From Lepisosteus oculatus (taxonomy: Eukaryota; Chordata; Actinopteri; Semionotiformes; Lepisosteidae): a stretch of 64,000 nt of DNA. This document shows, piece by piece, positions 46,828-57,199 of this stretch; positions within the stretch are counted from its first letter, which is position 1; each line of letters starts with the position of its first letter. A model generated the notes under the pieces. It was not told where the DNA came from. It was given only the letters and a program-made list of their open reading frames with translations, and searched no databases. Where the stretch lies: the NCBI RefSeq assembly GCF_040954835.1, contig NC_090709.1:41858490-41922489 (forward strand). The letters run 5' to 3'. The translations under genes were made by a program, and so were the position numbers.

Positions 46828-46954
46828 GTAGAGTTGCAATCGAGTTACACTACTGGGATTAAAATAATTTTAAGGGTGCGAGGAAAAGTCGGAGAACCTT
46901 TTTTTTGCGGGGGGGCAGCTGGTTGAGATGCCGCAGCCAGGACGGGACGGGACG

Positions 46955-47270
46955 GGGGGTGTTTCTTTACACAGAGGGTGGCGGGGGTGGGGAACAAGCT
47001 GCCCAGTCCCTGTGGTTGAAGCCGATACCCTGGCTTCTCCCCAGACACAGCTGGGTGAGCTCCTCCAGTCAGGACAGGAGGCTCTACTGTACACAGAGGG
47101 GGGTGGGGGTGGGGAACAAGCTGCCCAGTCCCTGTGGTTGAAGCCGATACCCCGGCTTCTCTCCAGACACAGCTGGGTGAGCTCCTCCAGTCAGGACGGG
47201 GGGTCGCTTCTGTACACAAAGAGTGGCGGGGGTGGGGAACAACCACCTCCCCAGCCATGATGTTGAGGCC
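46955..47270 (+). repeat. 121-bp tandem repeat, about 2.5 copies
   Basis: Same unit as at 24.1 and 29.2 kb but in opposite orientation (GGGGTGGGGAACAAGCTGCC, CAGTCCCTGTGGTTGAAGCC). Confidence 0.75.
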
Positions 47271-47689
47271 GCTATCCTGACGGGGTGATATCGATTAGAG
47301 GTGTAGATCGAGGTAGCGGCCTCCTCTCTATTACATACATTTTCTGCATTGAGAAAAGTCGCCAGAGATGTGACCGCGCAGTTACTTCAAGGGAACAGAA
47401 TCGCAGATCGCGGGGGCGCTTTGAAGCTTCAATAGCGCATAAATGTGGGAGGTATCTTTAACTCTCAGAAGCCCCGCGCTTCTTCTGATCATTATCCAAG
47501 TGAAAATGTGTCGAGTTGTCGCGGACAGTTCTATAAGCACGTAACGTTTCCGGGTCCAACGGATTGCTTTTCGCTGCCCTGAACGTGATGCGGCTTTCGA
47601 GAAAACACGCCGTCCGCCTTCTCTCCTGTGTGTGGCCGATCTCCCCTGCTCGCTGGTGTCTTGGAGTGCGGAATTTACGCCGGGGATCG
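47271..47689. other. Unassigned spacer
   Basis: Nothing recognised. Confidence 0.4.
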
Positions 47690-48140
47690 GCACGGCGTCG
47701 TAGTCGCCAGCATGGGTGGCCTCGGATTGACGGGGGACCCGGGTTCGAATCTGGACCTGGAGTTTATCTGGTGTTCGTGGGGGGTTTCCTGCACACGGCT
47801 CAGAGACGTGCTGGTGGGTTGATCAGCTTCCGGGAAAACTGGCCCTGGTGTGAGTGTGTGTGTGTGTCCTGTGATGGACTGGTGTCCTGTCCAGGGTGTG
47901 TGAGTGTGTGTGTGTGTCCTGTGAAGGACTGATGTCCTGTCCAGGGTGTGTTAGTGTGTGTGTCCTGTGATGGACTGGTGTCCTGTCCAGGGTGTGTGTG
48001 TTTGTCCTGTGATGGACTAGTGTCCTGTCCAGTATGTGTGTGAGTGTGTGTCCTGTGATGGACTGGTGTCCTGTCCAGGGTGTGTGAGTGTGTGTCCTGT
48101 GATGGACTGCCTTGTACCTGTTGCTTGATGGGATAAACTC
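47690..48140 (+). mobile_element. Common fish SINE with internal minisatellite expansion
   Basis: A tRNA-like head with B-box CGGGTTCGAATCTGGACC near 47739, then CTTCCGGGAAAACTGGCCCT, then about seven expanded units of CCTGTGATGGACTGGTGTCC, and a 3' part CTTGTACCTGTTGCTTGATG. It shows how the plain element gives rise to the arrays. Confidence 0.8.
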
Positions 48141-48385
48141 CAGCGTGATTCTGTGTCTCTAAAAGCTCTGGTGAGCTCAGACACGAGCCCAGCGTGATCC
48201 TGTGTGCACATCCGGTGTGTCTAAAAGCTCTGGTGAGCCCAGACACGAGCCCAGCGTGATCCTGTGTGCACATCCGGTGTGTCTTAAAGCTCTGGTGAGC
48301 CCAGAGACGAGCCCAGCGTGATTCTGCGAGCACATTCAGTGTCTAAAAGCTCTGGTGAGCCCAGAGACGAGCCAAACGGAGGTTG
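48141..48385. repeat. ~60-bp minisatellite, four copies
   Basis: Units AAAAGCTCTGGTGAGCCCAG, ACACGAGCCCAGCGTGATCC, reverse complement of the 25970-26266 array. Confidence 0.9.
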
Positions 48386-48559
48386 GCGTGTCAAGACCTG
48401 CTCGGATCTGAGCGCAAAACTACTGCTGACATCCTGTGACTCCAGACCACAGGAGCCTTTACGTGTGCTCAGGCTGCACTCCCCCCAAAACCGCAACTAA
48501 CGGTCAGCGAGCAGAAGCACTTGTAGGCGTTTTGAAGTGTTAGTAGACCATCGATCTGT

Positions 48560-49000
48560 TAGCAGTAGCTGCGGGTTTTCAACGTGATAAGACGCCATGT
48601 CGAGCCCCCTGTTTACGGCTCTGGTGCTGTCGTGGGCTTCCTCCTACGCGACACGCCCACCAGCGCCCGCCCCGCCCACTCCCGTCGGAGTCGCGGCATT
48701 GATTGGCCGACGGAGACGACGTAAACACGCCCCCCCCTGCCCTCTGGCCCCTCCCATGTCCGCTCAGGAGTTGTCACAAACTGCTCGGGCGTGCGAGACG
48801 GAAGCATACAGAAAGCCAGGAGCCTCTATCTGATTAAATACTGCTTATATCCTTATTGTTCCCGACCCCAATGTGCTCAGACCATCCTGCATCTGCACTG
48901 GACCGGACCGGACCGGACCAGAACGGAACGGCACACAAGCGCGGTGCTCACGGACTACAAGACCGGGGCGTGAAAGAACTACATTTCCCGGGAGGCACCG
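48560..49000 (+). promoter_or_regulatory. GC-rich promoter-like block
   Basis: GC boxes (CCGCCCCGCCCAC near 48669), an inverted CCAAT box (GATTGGCC near 48699), an (ACCGG)n-like tract near 48900 and an ACTACATTTCCCG motif at 48979. An open frame from ATG 48597 starts with a hydrophobic stretch but has no donor in support. Confidence 0.35.
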
Positions 49001-49427
49001 AGCCCACAAAAAGTGGGGACCACGTTTTGTCTCCTTTAAACTTTTTCCAGCCAAAGCGTAGTGTAAATTAAGATTCATACGTCTTTAGTTTAATTCATGG
49101 ACAGTCTGTTTTGAAATCCGCCTAGTATTTGGTCTTCTGTAGAGAGGGAAATGTCTGTACTGTGATGGGGTGCCACCTTGTGGACAAAGACAGGAAGTAC
49201 TCCGTAGGTACACTCTTCAGACCGTGTGCTATTATAGATTATTGAGACCATTTCAGTGTTTTAACAATCATATATAATATCACACGTTTATATGTTGACA
49301 ATTTAATGTTTTGCTCATTTACGTCTTCAGTACAAAAGGGCTGCGTTTCTTTCCAGGGAAAAAGCGAGTACCTCTCCTCCGTGCTCAGATAGATCTCCGA
49401 TTTATGCACAGGATTTATCTATGACCA

Positions 49428-49748
49428 GGACTGGACAGCCCTGCTTTAAAGACCCCTGGAGACTCTGCAGACACACACACACTGACCCCTCCAGGACCAG
49501 GACTGGACAGCCCTGCTTTAAAGACCCCTGGAGACTCTGCAGACACACACACACACTGACCCCTCCAGGACCAGGACTGGACAGCCCTGCTTTAAAGACC
49601 CCTGGAGACTCTGCAGACACACACACACTGACCCCTCCAGGACCAGGACTGGACAGCCCTGCTTTAAAGACCCCTGGAGACTCTGCAGACACACACACAC
49701 ACTGACCCCGCCAGGACCAGGACTGGACAGCCCTGCTTTAAAGACAGA
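49428..49748. repeat. ~71-bp minisatellite, about 4.5 copies
   Basis: Units ACCAGGACTGGACAGCCCTG, CTTTAAAGACCCCTGGAGAC with variable AC runs. Confidence 0.92.
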
Positions 49749-50380
49749 TCCCTGCTTCACCAGATATGGACACTGGCTTCATAAATTGTGATTGCATAGC
49801 CTAGTCTTTGTGTTATTTTCTGCTTTTTAGTGTGAAACTACATTTTTACCCAAACCTATGAAGCCTATTTCCAAGTTTTTCATAAAAGAATCACAGAAGG
49901 GTTAGACAAGACAGTTAAAGGCTTAATCTAATCTATCTACAATATGAGTGTGACACTAATCTGTCACATTCATATCGTATAGATTTAATGAGTTCAAAAG
50001 TAAAGGTTCATTAGGTTTGATTTAAACCTGACTGAAATAATCACTGATCACATTGTGTGTGTGTGTGTCCTGTGATGGACTGGTGTCCTGTCCAGTGTGT
50101 GAGTGTGTGTGTCCTGTGATGGACTGGTGTCCTGAGAGGAGAGGGGACCCCCGATTGCCTTTTCAATCAAAATTATGACTATTTTCAGGTGCATTCTTTG
50201 CAATAAAGTTTCTGGACTCTTAATTGCTTAATTGATGAAGTCTCCTGATTGGCCGGGGTGCGATCTCACCCAGGTGGTGTGAGAGAGGTCTGTGGTCCAG
50301 AGCGGAGGGAAACGTCATTTGTCGGATCAGATCACAGGGGAGTGAGAGAGCGGAGGTCCTGTCGTGAACACAGCAGAGCT
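49749..50380. other. Spacer with a short SINE fragment
   Basis: 50055-50135 is two units of the SINE-derived TGTCCTGTGATGGACTGGTG repeat. The remainder has nothing recognised. Confidence 0.5.
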
Positions 50381-51449
50381 GTGTGGGCTCGGAAGCAGAG
50401 GTACCGCGTGTGGGTGATGTACGGTGTTCAGCGCAAACTTCATACTGACCGCTGTGGGTCAGTTATAACGAGCTCTCGGAGAGCACGCTGCTGTCTGGAG
50501 AAGAGCTACAGCTCTGAGCTCAATGCTACGAAAAACCGTGCGGAGTCAAGTTGGAGACCAGCTGAATTTGTGCTTAATACGCAAAGGGCTCAGCATTGTT
50601 GTCCTAATCAGCACGGACTACAAGACGCTCTGAATCGCAACATCTCAATTAATTTAAACCGTAAATGAATATGTTGGTCACGTTAATATAGAACTATTAC
50701 TTTGTGTCGTGTTTATGTATAACGGGATGTTCCTGTTTTAAATTTAAATTTAAGAGGGTCATTCCTGCTAAATTATACCAGATGAGTGTACGAGATTACT
50801 AACGCGATACTCAAGTGCAATTCGTCACGACACAAACGAGAGCAGCAGTTGCGGGTTTGAATTTGAGCGCGAATCCTATTGAAGCGGGTTTTATTTGCAC
50901 TGATAAATGACGAAGATTCATACGGAGGTTCTTCATAAGTAAGCGAACGTTTTTTTTTGTTCGGTTGTATGTACAATATATACATTTGTGTCTGCACATT
51001 TAGGGGTGACGTGTTGCAGTTTATCGAAGTTTGTTTTTAATTTATGTGAAGTTAGAGACCAGCTGAACTTGTGCTTAATACACAAAGGGCTCAGCATTGT
51101 TGTCCTAATTAGACGCTCTGAGTCGGAGCATTTCAATTAATTTAAACCGTAAATGAACATGTAGGGCACGTTAATATAGAATTACTTTGTCGTGTTTATG
51201 TATAACGGGAAGTTCTTGTTTTTAAGTTTAAAAAGGGCATTTTTGTATACCAGATGAGCGTACAAGCGCGATACTCAAGGGTAATTAGTCGTTGAACAAA
51301 CGAGAGCAGCGGTTGCCTGTTTGAATGTGATCTGAACGCGAATCCAATAATAGCGTCTTTTATTTGCGCTGATGAACGATTTCGATGAAGACGGAGGTCT
51401 TTCGTATGGAAGTGACCGGTTTTATTTTTCGCTTGTATGTGTCTGCAAG
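50381..51449. repeat. Inverted-repeat arm, block B (right copy) with internal duplication
   Basis: Matches the reverse complement of 4650-5217. About 50548-50960 and 51053-51400 are tandem duplicates (shared GTGCTTAATAC, CAAAGGGCTCAGCATTGTTG, TTATGTATAACGGGA); the left arm has a single copy. Confidence 0.8.
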
Positions 51450-51893
51450 GACCTGAGGGCGTCTGATCAGGGGAGCTACAGAGTGAGGGACCTTCAGGGA
51501 AACACTATCGTCAGTGTGGGAGGTGAGCAGGTCTACAGTAGGGTCACTAGAGGGCTCTATATTCTTGACGGAGTGTGTTCTTATATCATCCTCTGTCCTG
51601 ATTGTCTTTCAGCTCACAGAGACACTGTCACCCTGCAGCCTGAAGCCTCTCTGTCTGTCCCTCTGTTCAATGGAGAGCCGGTGGAGGTTCTGTTTCCACC
51701 TGCAGGAGGTGGAAACTGGACCTCAGTGTGTTCTGTCCAGAACAGCACAGCTGTGTCCCCCAGTACAGAGACAGAGTGTCGGTGTGGGATGGCTCTCTGA
51801 CACTGTACTCCCTCACTCCAGCTGATCAGGGGAGCTACACAGTGAGGGACCTTCAGGGAAACACTATCAGCACCGTGATCTTCACTGTGGGAG
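51450..51893 (+). pseudogene. Relic of a third IgSF gene: partial Ig exon plus frameshifted Ig exon
   Basis: 51450-51522 encodes only the end of a short Ig domain (DLRASDQGSYRVRDLQG) with a phase-1 donor. After a 90-bp intron of the conserved type, 51613-51893 is a complete-length Ig exon (AHRDTVTLQPEASLSVPLFN and so on) bounded by CAG and GTGAGC. It is 281 nt instead of 285: four bases are missing beside the CSVQNSTA motif, which shifts the frame. A further 90-bp-type intron follows and ends at TTCCAG/CTCCACT, but no domain follows. No V or transmembrane exon is present nearby. Confidence 0.8.
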
Positions 51894-51974
51894 GTGAGCA
51901 GGTCTACAGTAGGGTCACTAGAGGGGTCTACACTCCTGACAGAGGGGGTTCTTGTATCGCTCTCAGTCCTGATG

Positions 51975-53222
51975 GTCTTCCAGCTCCACTAGCGCTCTAG
52001 AGACGCGTGGTGCAGAGTCACACCGGACCTGTATTTGTACAGGATAGAGACGCGCGGTGCAGAGCAGAGACAGCTACTTCACTGTCAGGTTTAGTGTGGC
52101 TGTAGACCTGAGTATCACCAGCTATTTTGAGCCGATGATGTTAAACTTAAAATCTGACCAAGTATGAATACGTCAATAGTTTATCATTGTTTGTCTCCAA
52201 TTCTCCTCGCAAGCCCACATGATTCCCTGGAAAACACAGACGGACGTTTGGAACAGTTCAGCGGAAGTCTGCAGGTGTTTCTTAATGAAGGACAGTTTTG
52301 TACCAAGACAACTGAAAACCTGACGGAGAATTAACGAGGACACCCTTTCTTGGATATTCTCTGGACGTGTGAACCACTAAACCAGACCACTAAATTCAGT
52401 CTGCTTCCTGAATAATTCGTTTATTGGCCTGTTTACCATGCTGGGGGTTCACTGGTATGGTAGGTCACTAAATCAGCTTCTTTCCTGAATCTCTTTTTGC
52501 ATCATCACTGTCCTGGATTATCTCTCTAATGGTTAGTCACTAATCCAGGCAGTCTTTTCCCTGAATATTTTGTGTTGGATATTCAGTTTACTGGATAGTA
52601 ATTTGTAATGGTTAGTCACAACAGTCTTTGTCCTCAATATTCACTTTTATTCACTGTAGTGGCCAGTTACTAATACTGGTATTTGTTGTAATAGGTAATT
52701 ACTTACAATTATTCACTTTAACTGATATTCACTGTGACTGGTATTGTGTATTCACTGTAACAGATAAGCAATGTAATGAATATTCTCTGTGACTGATAGT
52801 CTCTGTACTGGAGATTCACTGTCATAGATAATTGTCTGTATTGGAAATTCACAGTAATGGTTTACAAGATATTCACTGAAATGGTAAGTCACTACACTCG
52901 TTGGTGTCTTTGCTTATTTTATTAAATATTCACTGTACAGAATGTTCACTGTGATGGTTGGACACTAAACCAGTCACTCTACTATGAATAACTATTGGGT
53001 CTTCACTACGCTGGGTGTTCAGCAATGGCTGTACAAAAAACATCAGTTTATTTTGTGAATAATTATTGTACTACATAGTTACTGTGCTGGGTATTCACTG
53101 GAATGGTGAGTCACTAAACCAGTGGGTCTCTGTGTTCACTGGAATGGTGAGAGGAGTGGGGTACCAGCCAGGTGGGAGCTGGAGGAGTGGGGTACCAGCC
53201 AGTTGAAGCCAAGGAACATTCC
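51975..53222. repeat. Inverted-repeat arm, block A (right copy)
   Basis: Reverse complement of 1-1600, without the LTR and with only one to two units of the 47-bp repeat. Mostly degenerate satellite (TATTCACTGTACTGGGTATT type). Confidence 0.85.
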
Positions 53223-53267
53223 TGTGTGACAGTGAACACGCTCAACCGAGATCTCTGTGGGATCTTG

Positions 53268-53895
53268 AAGGAGGAAAAGTCAAGAGGGAGGACAGACACC
53301 CCGACATCGGAGCTCTCTCCCGGTCGGACACCAGGAGCCCTGACGCCCACATCCTCCCCCATCGGCTCCATCTCTCCGGTCGTGTCGTCTGGACGTCGGA
53401 CTCCAGGATCTCAGGGAAGGTTTCCTCCTCCCAGCCCGGCTCAGGCCTGAGGAGTCTGGAAGATCTGGGAGAAGCCAACAGGGAGAAACTCCTCCTGGAC
53501 CTCGACTCTGGGAGGAGCCCAGTGCCTGGACCCCCAGAAGACTCAGGATGACCAGGAGGAGCCCAGGGGTTTCAGAATAAGGAGGAAGAGGAGCCCAGTG
53601 GTGCCACATCAATGAAGAGGAGCCCAGGGGTGTCAGAACCCCCAAACAAGGTGAGGAAGGGATAAGAGAGCCTGTGGACAACACGCCTGTGTCTTTCCAG
53701 GACGGGTCACCAGAACAGCAGCTCTGGGCCGGAGCAGTCGGGACTCGGTGGAGCACAGGCTGCCTTCAGGCATGTTTATTCCCAACGGGAGCCAGGTCAG
53801 ACCCTGTACCACGCAGGAGAGGGCACCCCCAGACCTGCAGTTAGAAGTCCAGAGGGTGTTCTCGACCGGTCAGCACAGGAGGGGACAGGGAACTG
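53268..53895 (+). repeat. Block D, copy 1, with exon-like frames
   Basis: Direct duplicate of 55855-56470. One frame in the first part reads LRSLEDLGEANREKLLLDLD in both copies. A second part begins after a CTTTCCAG acceptor at 53699 and reads DSVEHRLPSGMFIPNGSQVR, in phase 1. An AAG/GTGAGG donor lies near 53650. The protein family is not recognised; this copy loses similarity after about 53890, where block C begins. Confidence 0.55.
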
Positions 53896-53929
53896 TTCAT
53901 TTGTTTATTACAAAATTGGTTTGTTTTCA

Positions 53930-55855
53930 AAGCAATTAATACTCGCGTTTAGAGCCATTTGTGTTATTTTGAGAAATGATTACAAAATGTTTGGGGAACT
54001 GAAAACTGTAGCGTTTTAAGCAAATACACACATGTAGTCTGCTATGTCTGTTAAGAGCTGTTTAATATTCAAGACCCACCAGTGTGTGTACTTCTTGATA
54101 GTGTTAAAGTCTTAATAGGGATGTGCAGATTTGGATATTTCAGGTCAGTTTTATACACAAAATCAATTTTTTGGTTCAGTTTATTTTTTTAACGTGATAA
54201 ACCGGTGCTTTAACATGAGTTTTCAAACCTCACTAAATGCTCGAAAGAAAGTATTTTGTGTTGTCAAATGACATTTTCAACTCTGGATATAATAATACTG
54301 ACCCAGAAGAAATACCCAATGGCTTTATAATAGAGAATTATATTTGTTTACAGCATTAAATAGCAAAAGATGCACACAGCGGCTCTAAAAGTAATCAATA
54401 AAACAGGTCTCTGACATTATTTCTTTGAAAGATGGTGTTTGTGGTATCTGTGCTGGCATAATGTAAATAGTTCATTATATAAAAACAACCGAGAGATGAA
54501 AGCAATAGACTTTATTTTGTGTGGTATTTGTAGAATCTTTCATTGTTAAACAAAAAAGAAAAACATTTCTACAGAGGCAGCTACATGACGCCCTCTCAAA
54601 ACAACAGATTTTGCTGATACACCTGAACATGAGAGAGTGTAGCTGAGACAGAGGGACTGTTCTCAGTTCTGTTTCTCTGTCTTGAGTCATTTTCACTCCA
54701 CAGCTTTTCCCTGAAAGCTGAGTCCTGCCAGGTTTGTTTTACAGGCTGATCTTATCAATCAACACCTAGACTGTAGATGTGTGCTGTTTCTTCTTACTTC
54801 AGGGAGGAATTTGATCATTTAAAATCCATTAGAGGGTATTTGCTAATAAGATTGCCTCAGTCAGAACCATTGTTTCTTGGACACCAGGTTATGTTTTGCA
54901 TGAATGTCAGTTATTTTGAGTTTCCCAGAGGTGGCAGCAGGACCCCAAAGAGGACAGGGTGTCCCCAGGGAGGGCGAGACCACCGTCTACTCTGACCTCA
55001 GGACAAGTCTTCTGCAGGGGGCAGCAGAGCTCAGACCGACCCAGTGTTCCCTGTAATAGGAGATTACTGGCTGTTCAATGTGCTGCTTATTCTGTGTGAT
55101 GGACAGACACTGTACTGGGTATTCAGTATAATAATCACTTAACTCTGTTTTCATTATGAGGGACAATGACTGTACTGTGTTCACTGGAATAATCACCATA
55201 CTGGGTGTTCAGTATCATCACTGTACTGGGTATTCAATATACTAATCACTGAACTGTTTTCAGTGAGGGACAATCGCTGTACTGGGTTTTCGGTATAGTC
55301 AATTTACTGGGTATGCTGTATAATCACTGTACTGGGTATTCACTGTAATAATCTCTGCGCTGTGTATCAGTATAATAACTGAACTCCATATTCACTATGA
55401 CAGTCGCTATACTGGGTGTTCACTAAAAGTTGCTCAACTGGATATTCACTATAATAATCACTGTACTGAGTGTTCACTGTAATCACTGCACTGGGTAGTA
55501 ATCATCACTGTACTGGGTGTTTGCTGTAATCATCACTGTACTGGGTGTTTGCTGTAATCATCACTGTACTGGGTGTTTGCTGTAATCATCACTGTACTGG
55601 GTGTTCGCTGTAATCATCACTGCACGGTGTATTCAGTGTGTTGTCTGTTATTCACTGTACAGATAAATCCCTGTGTTTTGGTAATAGGTGGGCTCCTGAG
55701 AAGACTGCCGAACCCAGAAGAGGGAATGTAATTGGAGAGGAGGGTGAGGTGAGCTGATCATTGTCTTGATGAGAGCAGCGGGTGTTGGGGTATCTGCTGG
55801 GCGAGACAGAGAGTGGGGGTATCAGGCTACCGAATTATTTGTGGAAAATTTCAAG
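53930..55855. repeat. Inverted-repeat arm, block C (right copy)
   Basis: Reverse complement of 5290-7945, lacking the roughly 450-bp segment at 6520-6965. From 55080 to 55640 it is the degenerate ACTGTACTGGGTGTTCACTG satellite. Confidence 0.82.
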
Positions 55856-56505
55856 TCAAGAGAAAGGACAGACACCCCGACATTGGAGCTCTCCCCCGGT
55901 CGGACACCAGGAGCCCCGACGCCCACATCCTCTCCCATCGGCTCCATCTCTCCGGTCGTGTCGTCTGGACATCGGACTCCAGGATCTCGGGGAAGGTTCC
56001 CTCCTCCCAGCCCGGCTCAGACCTGAGGAGTCTGGAAGATCTGGGAGAAGCCAACAGGGAGAAAATCCTCCTGGACCTCGACTCTGGGAGGAGCCCCAGC
56101 GCCTGGACCCCCGGAAGACTCTGGCTGGCCAGGAGGAGCACAGAGGTATCAGAATAAGGAGGAGGAGGAGCCCAGGGGTGCCACAACAATGAAGAGGAGT
56201 CCAAGAGTGTCAGAACCCCCAGACAAGGTGAGGAAGGGATAAGAGAGCCTGTAGACAACACGCCTGTGTCTTTCCAGGACGGGTCACCAGAACAGCAGCT
56301 CTGGACCGGAACAGTTGGGACTCAGTGGAGCACAGGCTGCCTTCAGGCATGTTTATTCCCAACAGGAGCCAGGTCAGACCCTGTACCACACAGGAGAGGG
56401 CACCCCCAGACCTGCAGTTAGAAGTCAAGAGGCTGTTGTCGACTGGTCAGCACAGGAGGGGACAGGGTACCCGATCAGCACTGAAGGACACGAGGCACCA
56501 GGCAG
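55855..56505 (+). repeat. Block D, copy 2, with a 228-nt phase-1 exon candidate
   Basis: The second part, 56278-56505, runs from CTTTCCAG to CAG/GTGAGT, is exactly 76 codons in phase 1-1, and stays open (core SVEHRLPSGMFIPNRSQVRP, PDLQLEVKRLLSTGQ). The first part contains SLEDLGEANREKILLDLDSG and ends in stops; a donor AAG/GTGAGG lies near 56229. An alternative phase-0 reading (MKRSPRVSEPPDK then DGSPEQQLW) stops at a TAG within the exon. I do not recognise the family. Confidence 0.5.
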
Positions 56506-57195
56506 GTGAGTGCAGACCAGGTGAGTCTCTCCTTCACTGGCTGTCCCTCGCAGGTGACGCTGGTCTTACATGATCGGGGCTGATCGGACCAATCTGGGAT
56601 CCACAGACTCCCAGGGGACAGAGCAGGAGTCGTCTCGGGGAGACATCCAGGGTGTCCCGATCTCCTGCCTGCTTGAGCCTGTGAGGATGACCATGATGAT
56701 GAAGAGCTGCAGGTGACCCCGATTCAGGCTGCTCCCTGGAGACGAGCTCCAGGCGGTGAGCCAGTGGACTCCTCCTATCGGGGCTCAATGGGGTGACCCT
56801 CAGGGCTGTGTCCTGACCTCCTGCTGTCTCTCGCCCCCAAGGACCTGGTCAGTGTGCTGTTGACACTCTCGTACCCGAGTCCAACACCAACCTCCAGCCT
56901 GAGCACAAGGTCAGGTTAGTCCTGTCACTCCTGTGTCGCACTCAGGGCATGAACACACAACCCTACTAGTGAGAGAGGAGAACCGTTATAAAGTTACTAG
57001 CATTGATATTAGAGCCTGGTGAAGTATTGTTATTGTGTTGAATTAACACAATCTTGAGTGACCAGTTACCACTGGGCTGAACACAGATGACGAGGCACAG
57101 AGAGACTGCAGAGCCAGACTGCTGCCCTCAGACACACGGACCAGCTGTCACAGCTGTGCAGCCTACAGCAGTGTGTCCTGGGATGGAGGTGGGAT
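56506..57195. other. Unassigned spacer
   Basis: Nothing recognised beyond the donor at 56506. Confidence 0.4.
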
Positions 57196-57199
57196 GCTC

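Noticed and set aside
48597-48833. Signal-peptide-like start MSSPLFTALVLSW in a GC-rich block
   Set aside because: No donor or downstream domain; the frame becomes Arg/Pro-rich low-complexity sequence. Kept only as part of a promoter-like block.
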